From positions 62,001-126,000 of the forward strand of contig CP038134.1 of assembly GCA_004519485.1 (NCBI GenBank): a stretch of DNA of 64,000 nucleotides, in the 5' to 3' direction. Shown one piece after another: positions 56,463 to 64,000 of this stretch (position 1 is its first letter; each line of letters opens with the position of its first letter). The DNA comes from Nannochloropsis oceanica. Lineage: Eukaryota > Sar > Eustigmatophyceae > Eustigmatales > Monodopsidaceae. The notes under the pieces were generated by a model. The model was given only the letters and a program-made list of their open reading frames with translations, was not told where the DNA came from and searched no databases. Position numbers and translations under genes: made by a program.

Positions 56463-57279
56463 GGAAGAGGACGATGCGTCCCGGCGAGCGACCCTCCGGC
56501 AGTTCCAGCACGCGGCCTTGCGGTGCGCAGACGAGAAGATCCAGCTTGCCATCCATGTTTATGATCTGTTAGACACCCAAATTAGGCACATCGATTCGGA
56601 CTTGAGGCGGTTTGAGAGGCATTACGGTTATGTCCCCCCTGCCGTGGAGGAGGCGGCAAGGAAGGCCGCGGAGCAGGAGAAGCAGCAGCAGCAGCAGCAG
56701 CGGCAATTGATGAGTAGAAATTACCAATATATGCAGAAGGCGGAGGGAGGAGGGGGAGGGAGGGGGATAAAGAGGGGAAGGGGGAGGTGGCCGGATGCGG
56801 AGGGAAGAGGAGGAGGAGGAGTAGGAGGAAGCAGTCGGTTGACGTACAGTCGAGGGGGAGGGGGAGGGATGTGGGGCGTGGGGGGGGGAGGAAATGATGT
56901 ATTGGGAGGAGGAGGAGGAGGAGGAGGGGGAGGAGGGAACGGGAAGGGGCTGGTGGGGAGTGGGAGTGGGGGAGGGGTGGACCCGAACGAGCCGATCTAC
57001 TGTTACTGTCGCAATATTGCCTATGGGGAGATGATAGGGTGTGACAACCCGAGCTGTCAGTACGAGTGGTTTCACTACAAGTGCGTGGGCTTAACGAGGC
57101 AGCCGACGGCGGGAAATCGGTGGCTGTGTCCGAAGTGCAAGAGGGAGCAGGGAGGAAGAGGAGGGGGGGGAGGGGTAGGGTATTCGACGAGTGCGGCCGC
57201 GGTCCTTGATCGGTTGGAGGAGAAGAAGGGGTTGAGGGAGGGAGGGAGGGAGGGAGGGAGGGAGGGAGGGAGGGTGTAA
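55696..57279 (+). CDS. ING-family PHD-finger chromatin protein
   Basis: Exons 55696-55754 and 56154-57279, phase 2, joining [28 protein letters not shown], the ING N-terminal helix. From ATG 55696 it is 394 residues; upstream in-frame ATGs could add up to about 40. ING proteins read H3K4me3 and recruit acetyltransferase or deacetylase complexes. The second ING helix is [18 protein letters not shown]. The PHD finger shows [31 protein letters not shown] and WLCPKCKRE with the full C4HC3 ligand set and the aromatic cage Trp. Between them lie acidic, polyGln and long polyGly tracts. The end, [12 protein letters not shown], is encoded by GGGA repeats and may be a recent expansion. Confidence 0.94.
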
Positions 57280-57885
57280 AAAGTTTTGGGGGCATCGCAG
57301 CACTTAGGTGATAGGAGGAAGAATGAAATCAGGATAAGAGCAGCAGTAGCAGCCATAGCAGCAACAAAACCAAAACCACATGGCCATAAGGAAAAAGAAA
57401 TAAAAAGAGCACCAGAAATCAGAATTGCAGGGCATGATGGAGAGAGAGAGAGAGTAAGAGAAAGAGAGAGAGAAAGCACGGAGACATTATTTCCCTCCTT
57501 TTGCTCCTTTTGCTCCTCTTGTTGCTGCTGCTGTTCCTGCTACTGTCATCATTGCTTTGCGCGTCCCCTCTCTTCATCATTCAAGTCACAAAAATGCCCT
57601 CCCTCCCTCCCTCCCTCAACTCCTCCCTCCCTCCCTCAACTCCTCCCTCCCTCCCTCCTTCAAACGTCATGATACAGCACGCGTCCAATCCCTCTTCAAT
57701 TCCTCTCCCTTCCTTCATCCCTCCCTGCTTCCAATTCCGTATTGGAGGCTTCGGCTCATTCCCTTTCACTGCAGATCCTCTTCAATCCCTCCCTTACTCC
57801 CACCCTCTTCCCTCCCTCCCTCCTCCCTCCCTCCCTCCTCCCTCCCTCCCTCCCTCCCTCCCTCTCTCCCTCCCTCCCCATCCCC
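57280..57885. other. Convergent intergenic with simple repeats
   Basis: 3' UTRs of the ING-type gene (+) and the plastid thioredoxin-fold gene (-). Contains GA repeats (about 57440-57478) and CCCT tracts (about 57597-57660 and 57800-57880). No gene supported. Confidence 0.45.
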
Positions 57886-59027
57886 CTAGGCCGCATACGT
57901 CTTTTCGAGGTACTCCATAATCTCCGCACTCTCGTACATGCTCACACCAGTATTAGGATCCTCAATAAATGGGACAAGGAATTTCCCCGCACGAGCCTGC
58001 AGCTCCTTGCGTTTTGCACTGCCTCGGGCACACGATTTCTGGACATGCGGAAGCTCTAATTCATTGAGTTTTTCCTTGACAAGCCTGCAGAAGGGAGAGG
58101 CCTCGTAGCCCCAGTAAATGAGAGGCTTCGAAGGGACCTTGGAACCACCCGAAATCACCCGGCTACCTTTTCCGAAGCGCGGGAGCAAAGCGAGGCTGAT
58201 TTTGACTACGTTCGCCGTGCCTGCTCCGAGACCTGAGGGGGTCTCTCCCGTGCCGTACGTGTCGACGAGGTATTGGATTATGTCTGCGGATTCGTACATT
58301 TCCTAGGAGGAGGAGGGAGGGAGGGAAGGAGGGAGGAGGTGCGTTTGAACAAAGACGAACTAAGGCTAAAACCATCATGAGGACACAACACCTCCTTCAC
58401 TCCCTATCGAGCGTCGTTTCCGATCGCTTTCCCCTCCCTCCTCCCTCTTTCCCCTCCTCTTTTTCTTCCACCCACCACTTTGGTGTTAGGGTCCACCATG
58501 TAAGGGAACTGCGACTTGCCCCCTCGAGAGATGGCTTCCGGACGGAACACCTTGCTGTCCCTCGGACAGGGGTAAAACAACACGTCGAGATCCAAGATGG
58601 AGACGACTTCTCGGACCTTCGCACAGAAAGGGCAGCCTTGGAATTCGTAAAGGATGATAGGTTGCTTAGGGCGGGCGATGAAAGTGGCACTGGTCTCCTT
58701 GCTGCGTTTCCCCCCACTGGACACAAAGGTGTATTCGCCTGCTTCGACTTGATCCGTGTCGACGAGTGCGACCTTGTACCCCTGGACGAATGCCCCGGAG
58801 CCCGCACGCAACAAGCTGACTGTGCTGGCTGTGGCGACGTCGAGGAACTTGTCCGGGCGAACGCTGAAAGGTTTGGGCTCATTGACGGGGCCGCCAATGG
58901 CGACGGGCTTTTTAGTTCGTTGCCCTCCCCAAATCATTTGCAGGCGGCCACGAGGTTGGAAGGCAACAGTGGTAGTCTGAAACGCGAGAACGACCAATGC
59001 CGCGCTCGTGAGGATGAGACGTCCCAT
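57886..59027 (-). CDS. Plastid-targeted protein with two GST-N/glutaredoxin-like folds
   Basis: Exons 59027-58476 and 58302-57886, phase 0, 322 residues. The start MGRLILTSAALVVLAFQTTT then VAF-QPRGRLQM is a signal peptide with an Ala-Phe junction, the heterokont plastid signal. Two tandem thioredoxin-like folds follow. The first has PIILYEFQGCPFCAKVREVV (Cys132 and Cys135) and continues across the splice to DPNTKV-EMYESADIIQYLVD. The second has PLIYWGYEASPFCRLVKEKL (Cys256 only) and PFIEDPNTG, MYESAEIMEYLEKTYAA. Related double-domain proteins exist in plant chloroplasts. A role in glutathione-linked redox control is inferred; the second fold lacks the first cysteine. Confidence 0.92.
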
Positions 59028-59695
59028 TTGTCTGTGGGTATGGGTTGGGGGTACGGGAGGGGGTAAGAGGAGTGAAGTGAAGGTGTTGGTGTATGGAGTG
59101 AGACCACAGCAACAACATGACGAGCAAGAAGACGTAGCTGGCATGGACAGCATGTACCCTCAGGAATTCATCACTGCTGATGATCCATGGGAGTGACAAC
59201 AGATGGAAGGAAGTGTATGGCCACGGCGGCGCAGCAGGTGAGGAGATCAGGAGACGATGACGTGTGCGAGGTTGGACCTCGCATTGTTCGCCAATAAGGG
59301 TCGTGTGCAAGCCCAAGCGCAATCTCGGGTGCCACACACCGAGTAAAAGCCCGAAGCGTGTTCTGTTGAGAAAGTACTAGTGCTTAAGTGCTGAGAGAAT
59401 GCGGCGCGATCTGGTAATTTTATAGATGTCTCACCTCGTCTCACGAAGCGAGAGTGGGACAGCTGAATTTCCTGACTCGTTCAAGTTTCATATCGGAAAG
59501 TATGGGTTGAGCTCATTTGCTCTTCGAGCTACCGCCACAGGCATATTCCACTTCTGATTTCAGCTCATTCTATTTACTCCATATATTGCCCGCATGCGCA
59601 AGCATAGCCACAACAGCTTCTCGTCAGCTCACCATCAATCTCCCCGCTCCCGTTTACCGGCCCAGTAGCCCCGTCGACCATCCACCACAACAAAC
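59028..59695. promoter_or_regulatory. Divergent region between two GST-fold genes
   Basis: 668 bp between start codons of two thioredoxin-fold genes facing away from each other. Shared regulation is possible. No motif recognised; one AT-rich patch at about 59410-59430. Confidence 0.4.
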
Positions 59696-60949
59696 ATGCC
59701 TACCTTCGACAACTTCGAGCAAATGGGGAGGGAAAGCCACCGTATTGAGGAATCCGAAGTAGACAATGTCCTGCATCGCACCGACAGGGTGACATTTTTT
59801 GGCAATCGTCTCTGCCCCTATGCGCATGTTGCGTGGTGGTCCCTGTTGGAAAAAAATATCGCGTTCGATTATGTCCACATTGATCTCGGGACGCACAAGC
59901 CAGATTGGTACAAGTCCAAAATCAATCCATATGGCACTGTCCCCACGCTTTATGACCATGGTAAGGCAGTTTTTGAGAGCGTCATTATTGCCGAGTACCT
60001 AGAGGAGAAATTTGGAGCGAAGGGGACGCGGTTACTTTCGACCGACCCTCACGAGCGCGCGGCGGTCCGACTGCTCATCACGCATTTTCGAGAGCGAACA
60101 CTACCACCTTTGTACCGGCTGCTCAAAGCCCAGACGCCCGCAGAAGCCAAGTTGGCAAAGGTAAGTCTTCAGTTTTTCAAGACTCCTTCTATTTTTCACA
60201 GTATGTATGGTGTGGGGCCTCTTCCTGTTGTCTTCTTCAGGTGTCCTGCCTATGGTTTATCTCATTTTGGTGGTAGTCAGAGAACATATCTCAACCGTTA
60301 TGATAGCTTTGCGCGGAAGGTAGCGCTGTGTGCTCTCTACCCCATTCTTCCTTCCTTTCTGTCCTTTCCCCCCGCCGCACACACACAGGAGCTCGTCCTT
60401 GTGGAGATGCTTGCCCTCGAGCTTCTCTACAGCAAGCGGATCCCCAACCACAGCACCAGTACCAGAATCAAACCCAATCCCTCCTCTCCGTCCTCCCCCG
60501 CCTCCTCCCCCTCCGCCGGCCCCTTCTTTTTGGGCTCCACCTTCTCCTTGGCCGAGATCTGCATCTTCCCCTTCCTTCAACGCCTCTCTATCGCCCTGCA
60601 GCACTACAGGGGACTCAACGTCCTTCAGTCCACGCACCTTCCTTGCCTCCAAGCCGCGTATGACAAAATCCAGGAGCGGCCAGCTTGGAAGGCCACAGCG
60701 CAATCCTCGGCTTTTTATATTGCCGTCTACGAGAGCTATGCCAACCCCGCGCCCTCTTCTGCCGCGGGGGGACAGAAGAGTGAAAGAGGAGGATGGGGAT
60801 GGAAGGTGGCGTCGGTTGTGAGCTTGGCAGGAGCGACATTACCGGTGGTCAGTGTCTTGTCGTTTGCTTCATTTTTGTTGGGGGTAGGGATTGGATGGAG
60901 CTATAGGAAGGGGCCGGCGCGGACGGGAAAGTTTGTGACGATCGGTTAG
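59696..60949 (+). CDS. Glutathione S-transferase-like protein with C-terminal membrane anchor
   Basis: Exons 59696-60160 and 60389-60949 encode 341 residues. The N-terminal thioredoxin fold shows TFFGNRLCPYAHVAWWSLLE with Cys40 in a CPYA site, as in omega-, lambda- and DHAR-type enzymes, then NPYGTVPTLYDHGKAVFESV and IIAEYLEEKFGAK. The helical C-terminal domain shows STFSLAEICIFPFLQRLS. A Ser/Pro-rich loop interrupts it. The end carries a hydrophobic helix, VVSVLSFASFLLGVGIGW, followed by basic residues, so the protein is probably tail-anchored. The 228-bp intron is a multiple of three with no in-frame stop, so retained transcripts would stay in frame. Substrate unknown. Confidence 0.92.
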   Translation: MPTFDNFEQMGRESHRIEESEVDNVLHRTDRVTFFGNRLCPYAHVAWWSLLEKNIAFDYVHIDLGTHKPDWYKSKINPYGTVPTLYDHGKAVFESVIIAEYLEEKFGAKGTRLLSTDPHERAAVRLLITHFRERTLPPLYRLLKAQTPAEAKLAKVSLQFFKTPSIFHSMYGVGPLPVVFFRCPAYGLSHFGGSQRTYLNRYDSFARKVALCALYPILPSFLSFPPAAHTQELVLVEMLALELLYSKRIPNHSTSTRIKPNPSSPSSPASSPSAGPFFLGSTFSLAEICIFPFLQRLSIALQHYRGLNVLQSTHLPCLQAAYDKIQERPAWKATAQSSAFYIAVYESYANPAPSSAAGGQKSERGGWGWKVASVVSLAGATLPVVSVLSFASFLLGVGIGWSYRKGPARTGKFVTIG

Positions 60950-61350
60950 AGGGAAGCAGTTGACGAAAGGGGGAAGGTGCTGTGTGTGGCGACACAGGAG
61001 AAGTGATGGGTTGGGGTGCAGGTGATGAAACTTGCAGGGTTGGGAGCCAGTAATGCAGAGAGCGACAAATAGGATGAAAAGCATACAGAAGAAAAACGGG
61101 ACTTGAAAATGTGTAGGACGGAGAGTGGAGGAAAAGTGTGCATATATTAATTACAGCACAGTAACAAAAGACTTATATAGACACGGAGGTACATCCAAAA
61201 TTGAAAACTAAGCATGTTTCCTTTCATCGTTTCTTTCCGCTTCCAATTCGCTCAAATTAGAACACAGCTGTTTTCGGCACATTATTATTTGAAATTTTTA
61301 TTTTCATTTTAAAATACACACTGATATTTGGGTTTCTATATCTTTTTCTC
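60950..61350. other. Convergent intergenic
   Basis: About 400 bp, AT-rich towards the right end, holding the 3' UTRs of the GST-like gene (+) and endonuclease V (-). Nothing else seen. Confidence 0.45.
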
Positions 61351-62262
61351 CTAGCCCTGCGTTCGCCCTCTTATCCACGCGCGGGAGCGGAGGTCTGCCT
61401 GTCGTACTGGTTCTGGCACGCGATGCTTGCAACAGGCTTGGACGACGCGCATGGCAAAGGGGAGAGAGATGCCGGTACCGACAGAGATGTAGAGAGGATT
61501 AGTGATACCCGGCGGACAAAATGCCATGCCGAAAGTCCGACCCGAGGCACCGATTAATGTTAAGCTCCTACTGCAACTGGTACTGCCATTGACATAGGTG
61601 TCTTCCAACTTGCCCTCTTCCACCTTTCTCCATTTTCCCAAGCCTCCATCCACCATCAACACCTCTTCCCCCTCTCTCTCTCCCCCTCCTCCTCCTCTCA
61701 TCACTTCCCTCACCCCCTTTGTCTCCAATCCATCGACATGCAGAAATGTCTTTGCACAACCCAAGGTAGCTAAACCTGTCTTCAAACCCACGTGCGACGC
61801 CAGTCCACACCCTCGCGGATGCAGCACTCCATTGCCGTCCACTATTAGAAGCTGTGGCATCAATTCTGGGTGCTTTTGACGTAGTTCTAAGACTAGCGCG
61901 ACCATGGGCGGGGCTTCCCGGAAGGCAAGGAAGCCGGAAATATAGGGGGAGTTTAATTTGGTGGGTAAAAAGCTTTCATAGAGGACTTCCAGCTGCGGGA
62001 ACGATAGGATGACCAGGCAAGCCACGGCCTCGTTGCTCTCCTCGTTTTTGTTCTCTGAAGGGAGGAAGCTCAAGTCTAGACCACCTATCAGCTTTAAGTC
62101 TTCCCAGACAAAGGTGTCAGTCTCGATAATAGCAGCTTGGAGACGGGCTTGTATGGCCGACCACTCAGCGTGCTGCTCGTGCTGGTGGTGGTGCGTCTGC
62201 GCTTCGAGCTCGACCTCCCCTCTCTCATCCCGCTCCAGCTGGGATGAAGACATGGTGGACAT
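61351..62262 (-). CDS. Endonuclease V (inosine-specific)
   Basis: Single exon, 303 residues. The family cleaves near inosine, in RNA for most eukaryotic members and in DNA for bacterial ones. Motifs in order: GGLDLSF with Asp63, SPYISGFLAFRE with Glu116, LLIVDGNGVLHPRGCGLASH with Asp142, matching the metal-binding triad, then LATLGCAKTFLHVDG. The usual end appears as PLYISVGTGISLPFAMRVVQ and RVPEPVRQADLRSR. A low-complexity insert (about 190-225, RGGGGGEREGEE...) sits between the Lys-bearing loop and the last strand block. The first 35 residues are polar and poorly conserved. No targeting signal is visible, so nuclear or cytosolic. Confidence 0.96.
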   Translation of the reverse strand: MSTMSSSQLERDERGEVELEAQTHHHQHEQHAEWSAIQARLQAAIIETDTFVWEDLKLIGGLDLSFLPSENKNEESNEAVACLVILSFPQLEVLYESFLPTKLNSPYISGFLAFREAPPMVALVLELRQKHPELMPQLLIVDGNGVLHPRGCGLASHVGLKTGLATLGCAKTFLHVDGLETKGVREVMRGGGGGEREGEEVLMVDGGLGKWRKVEEGKLEDTYVNGSTSCSRSLTLIGASGRTFGMAFCPPGITNPLYISVGTGISLPFAMRVVQACCKHRVPEPVRQADLRSRAWIRGRTQG

Positions 62263-62507
62263 GTAGAGAGCTTCAGCGGCGGCGTCGCCCTGCCACCATC
62301 GTTCTCTGTATCATCGTGTCTTCATAGGACCCTTATAGAGTACTATAGGCTGTTTGAGGTGGTGGTGTGGTGGGATGATTGGAGATGGTGCTGTCGTCTG
62401 TTGCTTCTCGCGTTCAAACTGCTTCAATCCAGAAACGCCTTCATCAAACCCCTTTACCTTTGATCACACTCATCGCCCCAAACTCCGCAGCCTACAGATC
62501 CCTGGCC

Positions 62508-64000
62508 ATGGCTTCGCCACCACTGAGCCAGCAGCAGCAGTGGCATTTGTTTGCCAAACGCAACTCCCCACCTCCCGCACCGCCCTCATCCGCCCAACAG
62601 CCTCCTCATCAACACTGGTCCTTTCCCCGTACGCGCCGTGATGATTCCGACAGCGAGCCCAACGAAGCCCCACCCCGAGCACCCATCCTACTCGAAGGTT
62701 ACCTGAAAAAAAAGGGGGCGAGGGTACACATGTGGAGCTCCCGCTACGCGATGCTGCGTGGCAATAAGCTCATTCTGGTTCGAGGGAAGAAGGAGGAGAT
62801 GGAAGCGGCGGCAGCGGCAGCTGCGGCTTTCGCTGCTACTGCTAGCGCTAGTTTTCGGGCAGAACACAACCTCCACCCCGGCCCACCTACACGTGAGTTT
62901 ATCTTAATGTCAGGTTCATACGTGAGTGACGTGCGCGAGCTGCCAAACGCGGCGGGGAAAGGGAAGAGTCTTTGGATGTTTCGGTTGCACTGGCCTGAGG
63001 GTGTGAAGGGCTATGGATTAGGAGCAAGAGCGCTAAGCAAGGGGGTGTTGCCCTCTCCTGTGAATCGAAGAGCAAAATCAGATGGAGAAGACCAGGAGGA
63101 GGAAGAGGATGATTATGACGAGTACATTGACGCAAGCTATCGTGGCGGTGCTGGCCGTGTCCCCTCTCGCCCTATCACTCCCTCTGTTGCTGGCACCAGC
63201 ACCACAGCAGCAGCAGCAGCAGCAGAAGAGGGAGGAGGAGGAAGAGGAGAAGAAAAAAAAGGAGCCACGCTGCAGGAACTAGCGGTACAAGCAGCGCACA
63301 CAGCAAAGCAGCAAAGAACCCGGGCGGCGGACATTGAGCGTGCTGAATCTCACCACCAGTCCTTGGTGACCAAAGGCGCAGGGTTCGCTGGAGTCGTCGT
63401 CGGTGGCGTCGTCATTGGTGCTCTTACGGCAGGTGTCGGCCTCCTGCCCTACCTTGGGTTAGTGGGCGCGGCGGCTGTGGCAGGGGGAGGCGCGGTGGCG
63501 TACACGGCAGCACAGGCACCCTCGGAGTCGAGGGTGGTGTTGGCCGCCGAAACGGAGGCAGAGGCACGTCGGTGGAAGGGGGCTTTGGAATTACAAATTG
63601 CCGTATGTGAGGGAAGACGGCCACCACCACCGCCGGAGATCGATCTGTTGGGGATTGACGAACTGATTCGATCGACGGCTTGGAGGGCGGTAAGGGTACT
63701 AGAGGGAGTGCGGGTGCTGGAGGAGGAGGGAGGGGGCAGGGAGGGAGGGAGGAGGGGGAAAAGCAAAGGACAGGTGTTATGTAGGAAAGTCCAGGTGATG
63801 ATCGAGGCGACTCCGATTGAGGTTTTTATGGCGTGTATGGCGACTGAAGGGCCATATCGTCCCCCTTCGGTCCTTCCCTCCATCCCTCCCTCCGCATTCT
63901 CCTCTACTCCTCTTCCTCCTTCCATCACTACCGCTGCTACCACCGCCGACCATTCCTCACTTCCTTCTCCTCCTCCTCCTCCTCCTCCTCCCTTCATGCG
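62508..64000 (+). CDS. PH-domain protein with membrane hairpin, START-like region, partial at 3' end
   Basis: Open from ATG 62508 to the end of the window, about 497 residues seen. The PH domain starts ILLEGYLKKKGARVHMWSSR then YAMLRGNKLILVRGKKEE and continues with REFILMSGSYVSDVRELP and SLWMFRLHWPEG. Its closing helix, ETEAEARRWKGALELQIAV, appears only about 150-190 residues later. The gap contains acidic and polyAla tracts and a hydrophobic hairpin (GFAGVVVGGVVIGALTAGVG and LVGAAAVAGGGAVAYTAAQ). After the PH end comes IDLLGIDELIRSTAWRAVRV and VQVMIEATPIEVFMACMA, which resembles the opening of a START lipid-binding domain, as in plant EDR2-like PH-START proteins. Lipid transfer or signalling at membranes is inferred. 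Confidence 0.85.
   Translation, partial: MASPPLSQQQQWHLFAKRNSPPPAPPSSAQQPPHQHWSFPRTRRDDSDSEPNEAPPRAPILLEGYLKKKGARVHMWSSRYAMLRGNKLILVRGKKEEMEAAAAAAAAFAATASASFRAEHNLHPGPPTREFILMSGSYVSDVRELPNAAGKGKSLWMFRLHWPEGVKGYGLGARALSKGVLPSPVNRRAKSDGEDQEEEEDDYDEYIDASYRGGAGRVPSRPITPSVAGTSTTAAAAAAEEGGGGRGEEKKGATLQELAVQAAHTAKQQRTRAADIERAESHHQSLVTKGAGFAGVVVGGVVIGALTAGVGLLPYLGLVGAAAVAGGGAVAYTAAQAPSESRVVLAAETEAEARRWKGALELQIAVCEGRRPPPPPEIDLLGIDELIRSTAWRAVRVLEGVRVLEEEGGGREGGRRGKSKGQVLCRKVQVMIEATPIEVFMACMATEGPYRPPSVLPSIPPSAFSSTPLPPSITTAATTADHSSLPSPPPPPPPPFM

Overview
The window is nuclear DNA from a eukaryote, most likely a stramenopile (heterokont) alga, and the overall style suggests a eustigmatophyte such as Nannochloropsis/Microchloropsis. 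The grounds are as follows. Genes are GC-rich and compact, with GT-AG introns. Two proteins start with a signal peptide followed at once by an Ala-Phe junction (VAAF-QFQP and VAF-QPRG), the bipartite plastid-targeting signal of algae with red secondary plastids. Housekeeping genes are plainly eukaryotic (CDC48, RPB10, eIF2-beta, poly(A) polymerase, an ING-type PHD protein). The species call is inference. I saw no rRNA, tRNA, CRISPR, transposon or virus-like element.

Layout. 0.5-9 kb: allantoicase (-), a giant PPR protein (+) and a small secreted repeat protein (+). 10.6-15.3 kb: an 11-exon NRAMP metal transporter (-) with a 33-bp minisatellite in one intron. 15.8-20.3 kb: a low-complexity plus-strand gene with a C-x-H...C-x2-C motif, and an isolated coding-like block on the minus strand. 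20.3-27.3 kb: a divergent pair, a membrane-anchored Met/Gly-rich beta-solenoid protein with exact 30-residue repeats (-) and a secreted GMC oxidoreductase (+), separated by 1.2 kb of duplicated DNA. 28.7-30.8 kb: a low-complexity protein with a C-x2-C-G...H-x-C motif (-). 33.6-40.9 kb: CDC48/p97 in 25 exons (+). 42-48 kb: a plastid-targeted unknown (-), proline dehydrogenase in 5 exons (-) and a two-TM membrane protein (-). 49-64 kb: poly(A) polymerase with ankyrin-like C-terminus (+), eIF2-beta (-), RPB10 (-), ING/PHD protein (+), a plastid double thioredoxin-fold protein (-), a tail-anchored GST-like protein (+), endonuclease V (-) and a PH-START-like protein running off the end (+).

The most unusual features are structural. 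Introns of CDC48 and NRAMP typically begin with (GGGA)n and end with (CCCT)n in the sense of the transcript, so each intron could fold on itself and bring its splice sites together. The same GGGA repeat also appears inside exons, where it encodes EGGR-type peptides. The best candidate for an undescribed protein is the 1228-residue solenoid protein at 20321-24007, head-to-head with the GMC oxidoreductase. Most genes are unrelated housekeeping or metabolic functions and do not form a pathway cluster. Exon coordinates were derived by hand from splice sites, reading phase and family similarity, without alignment tools.
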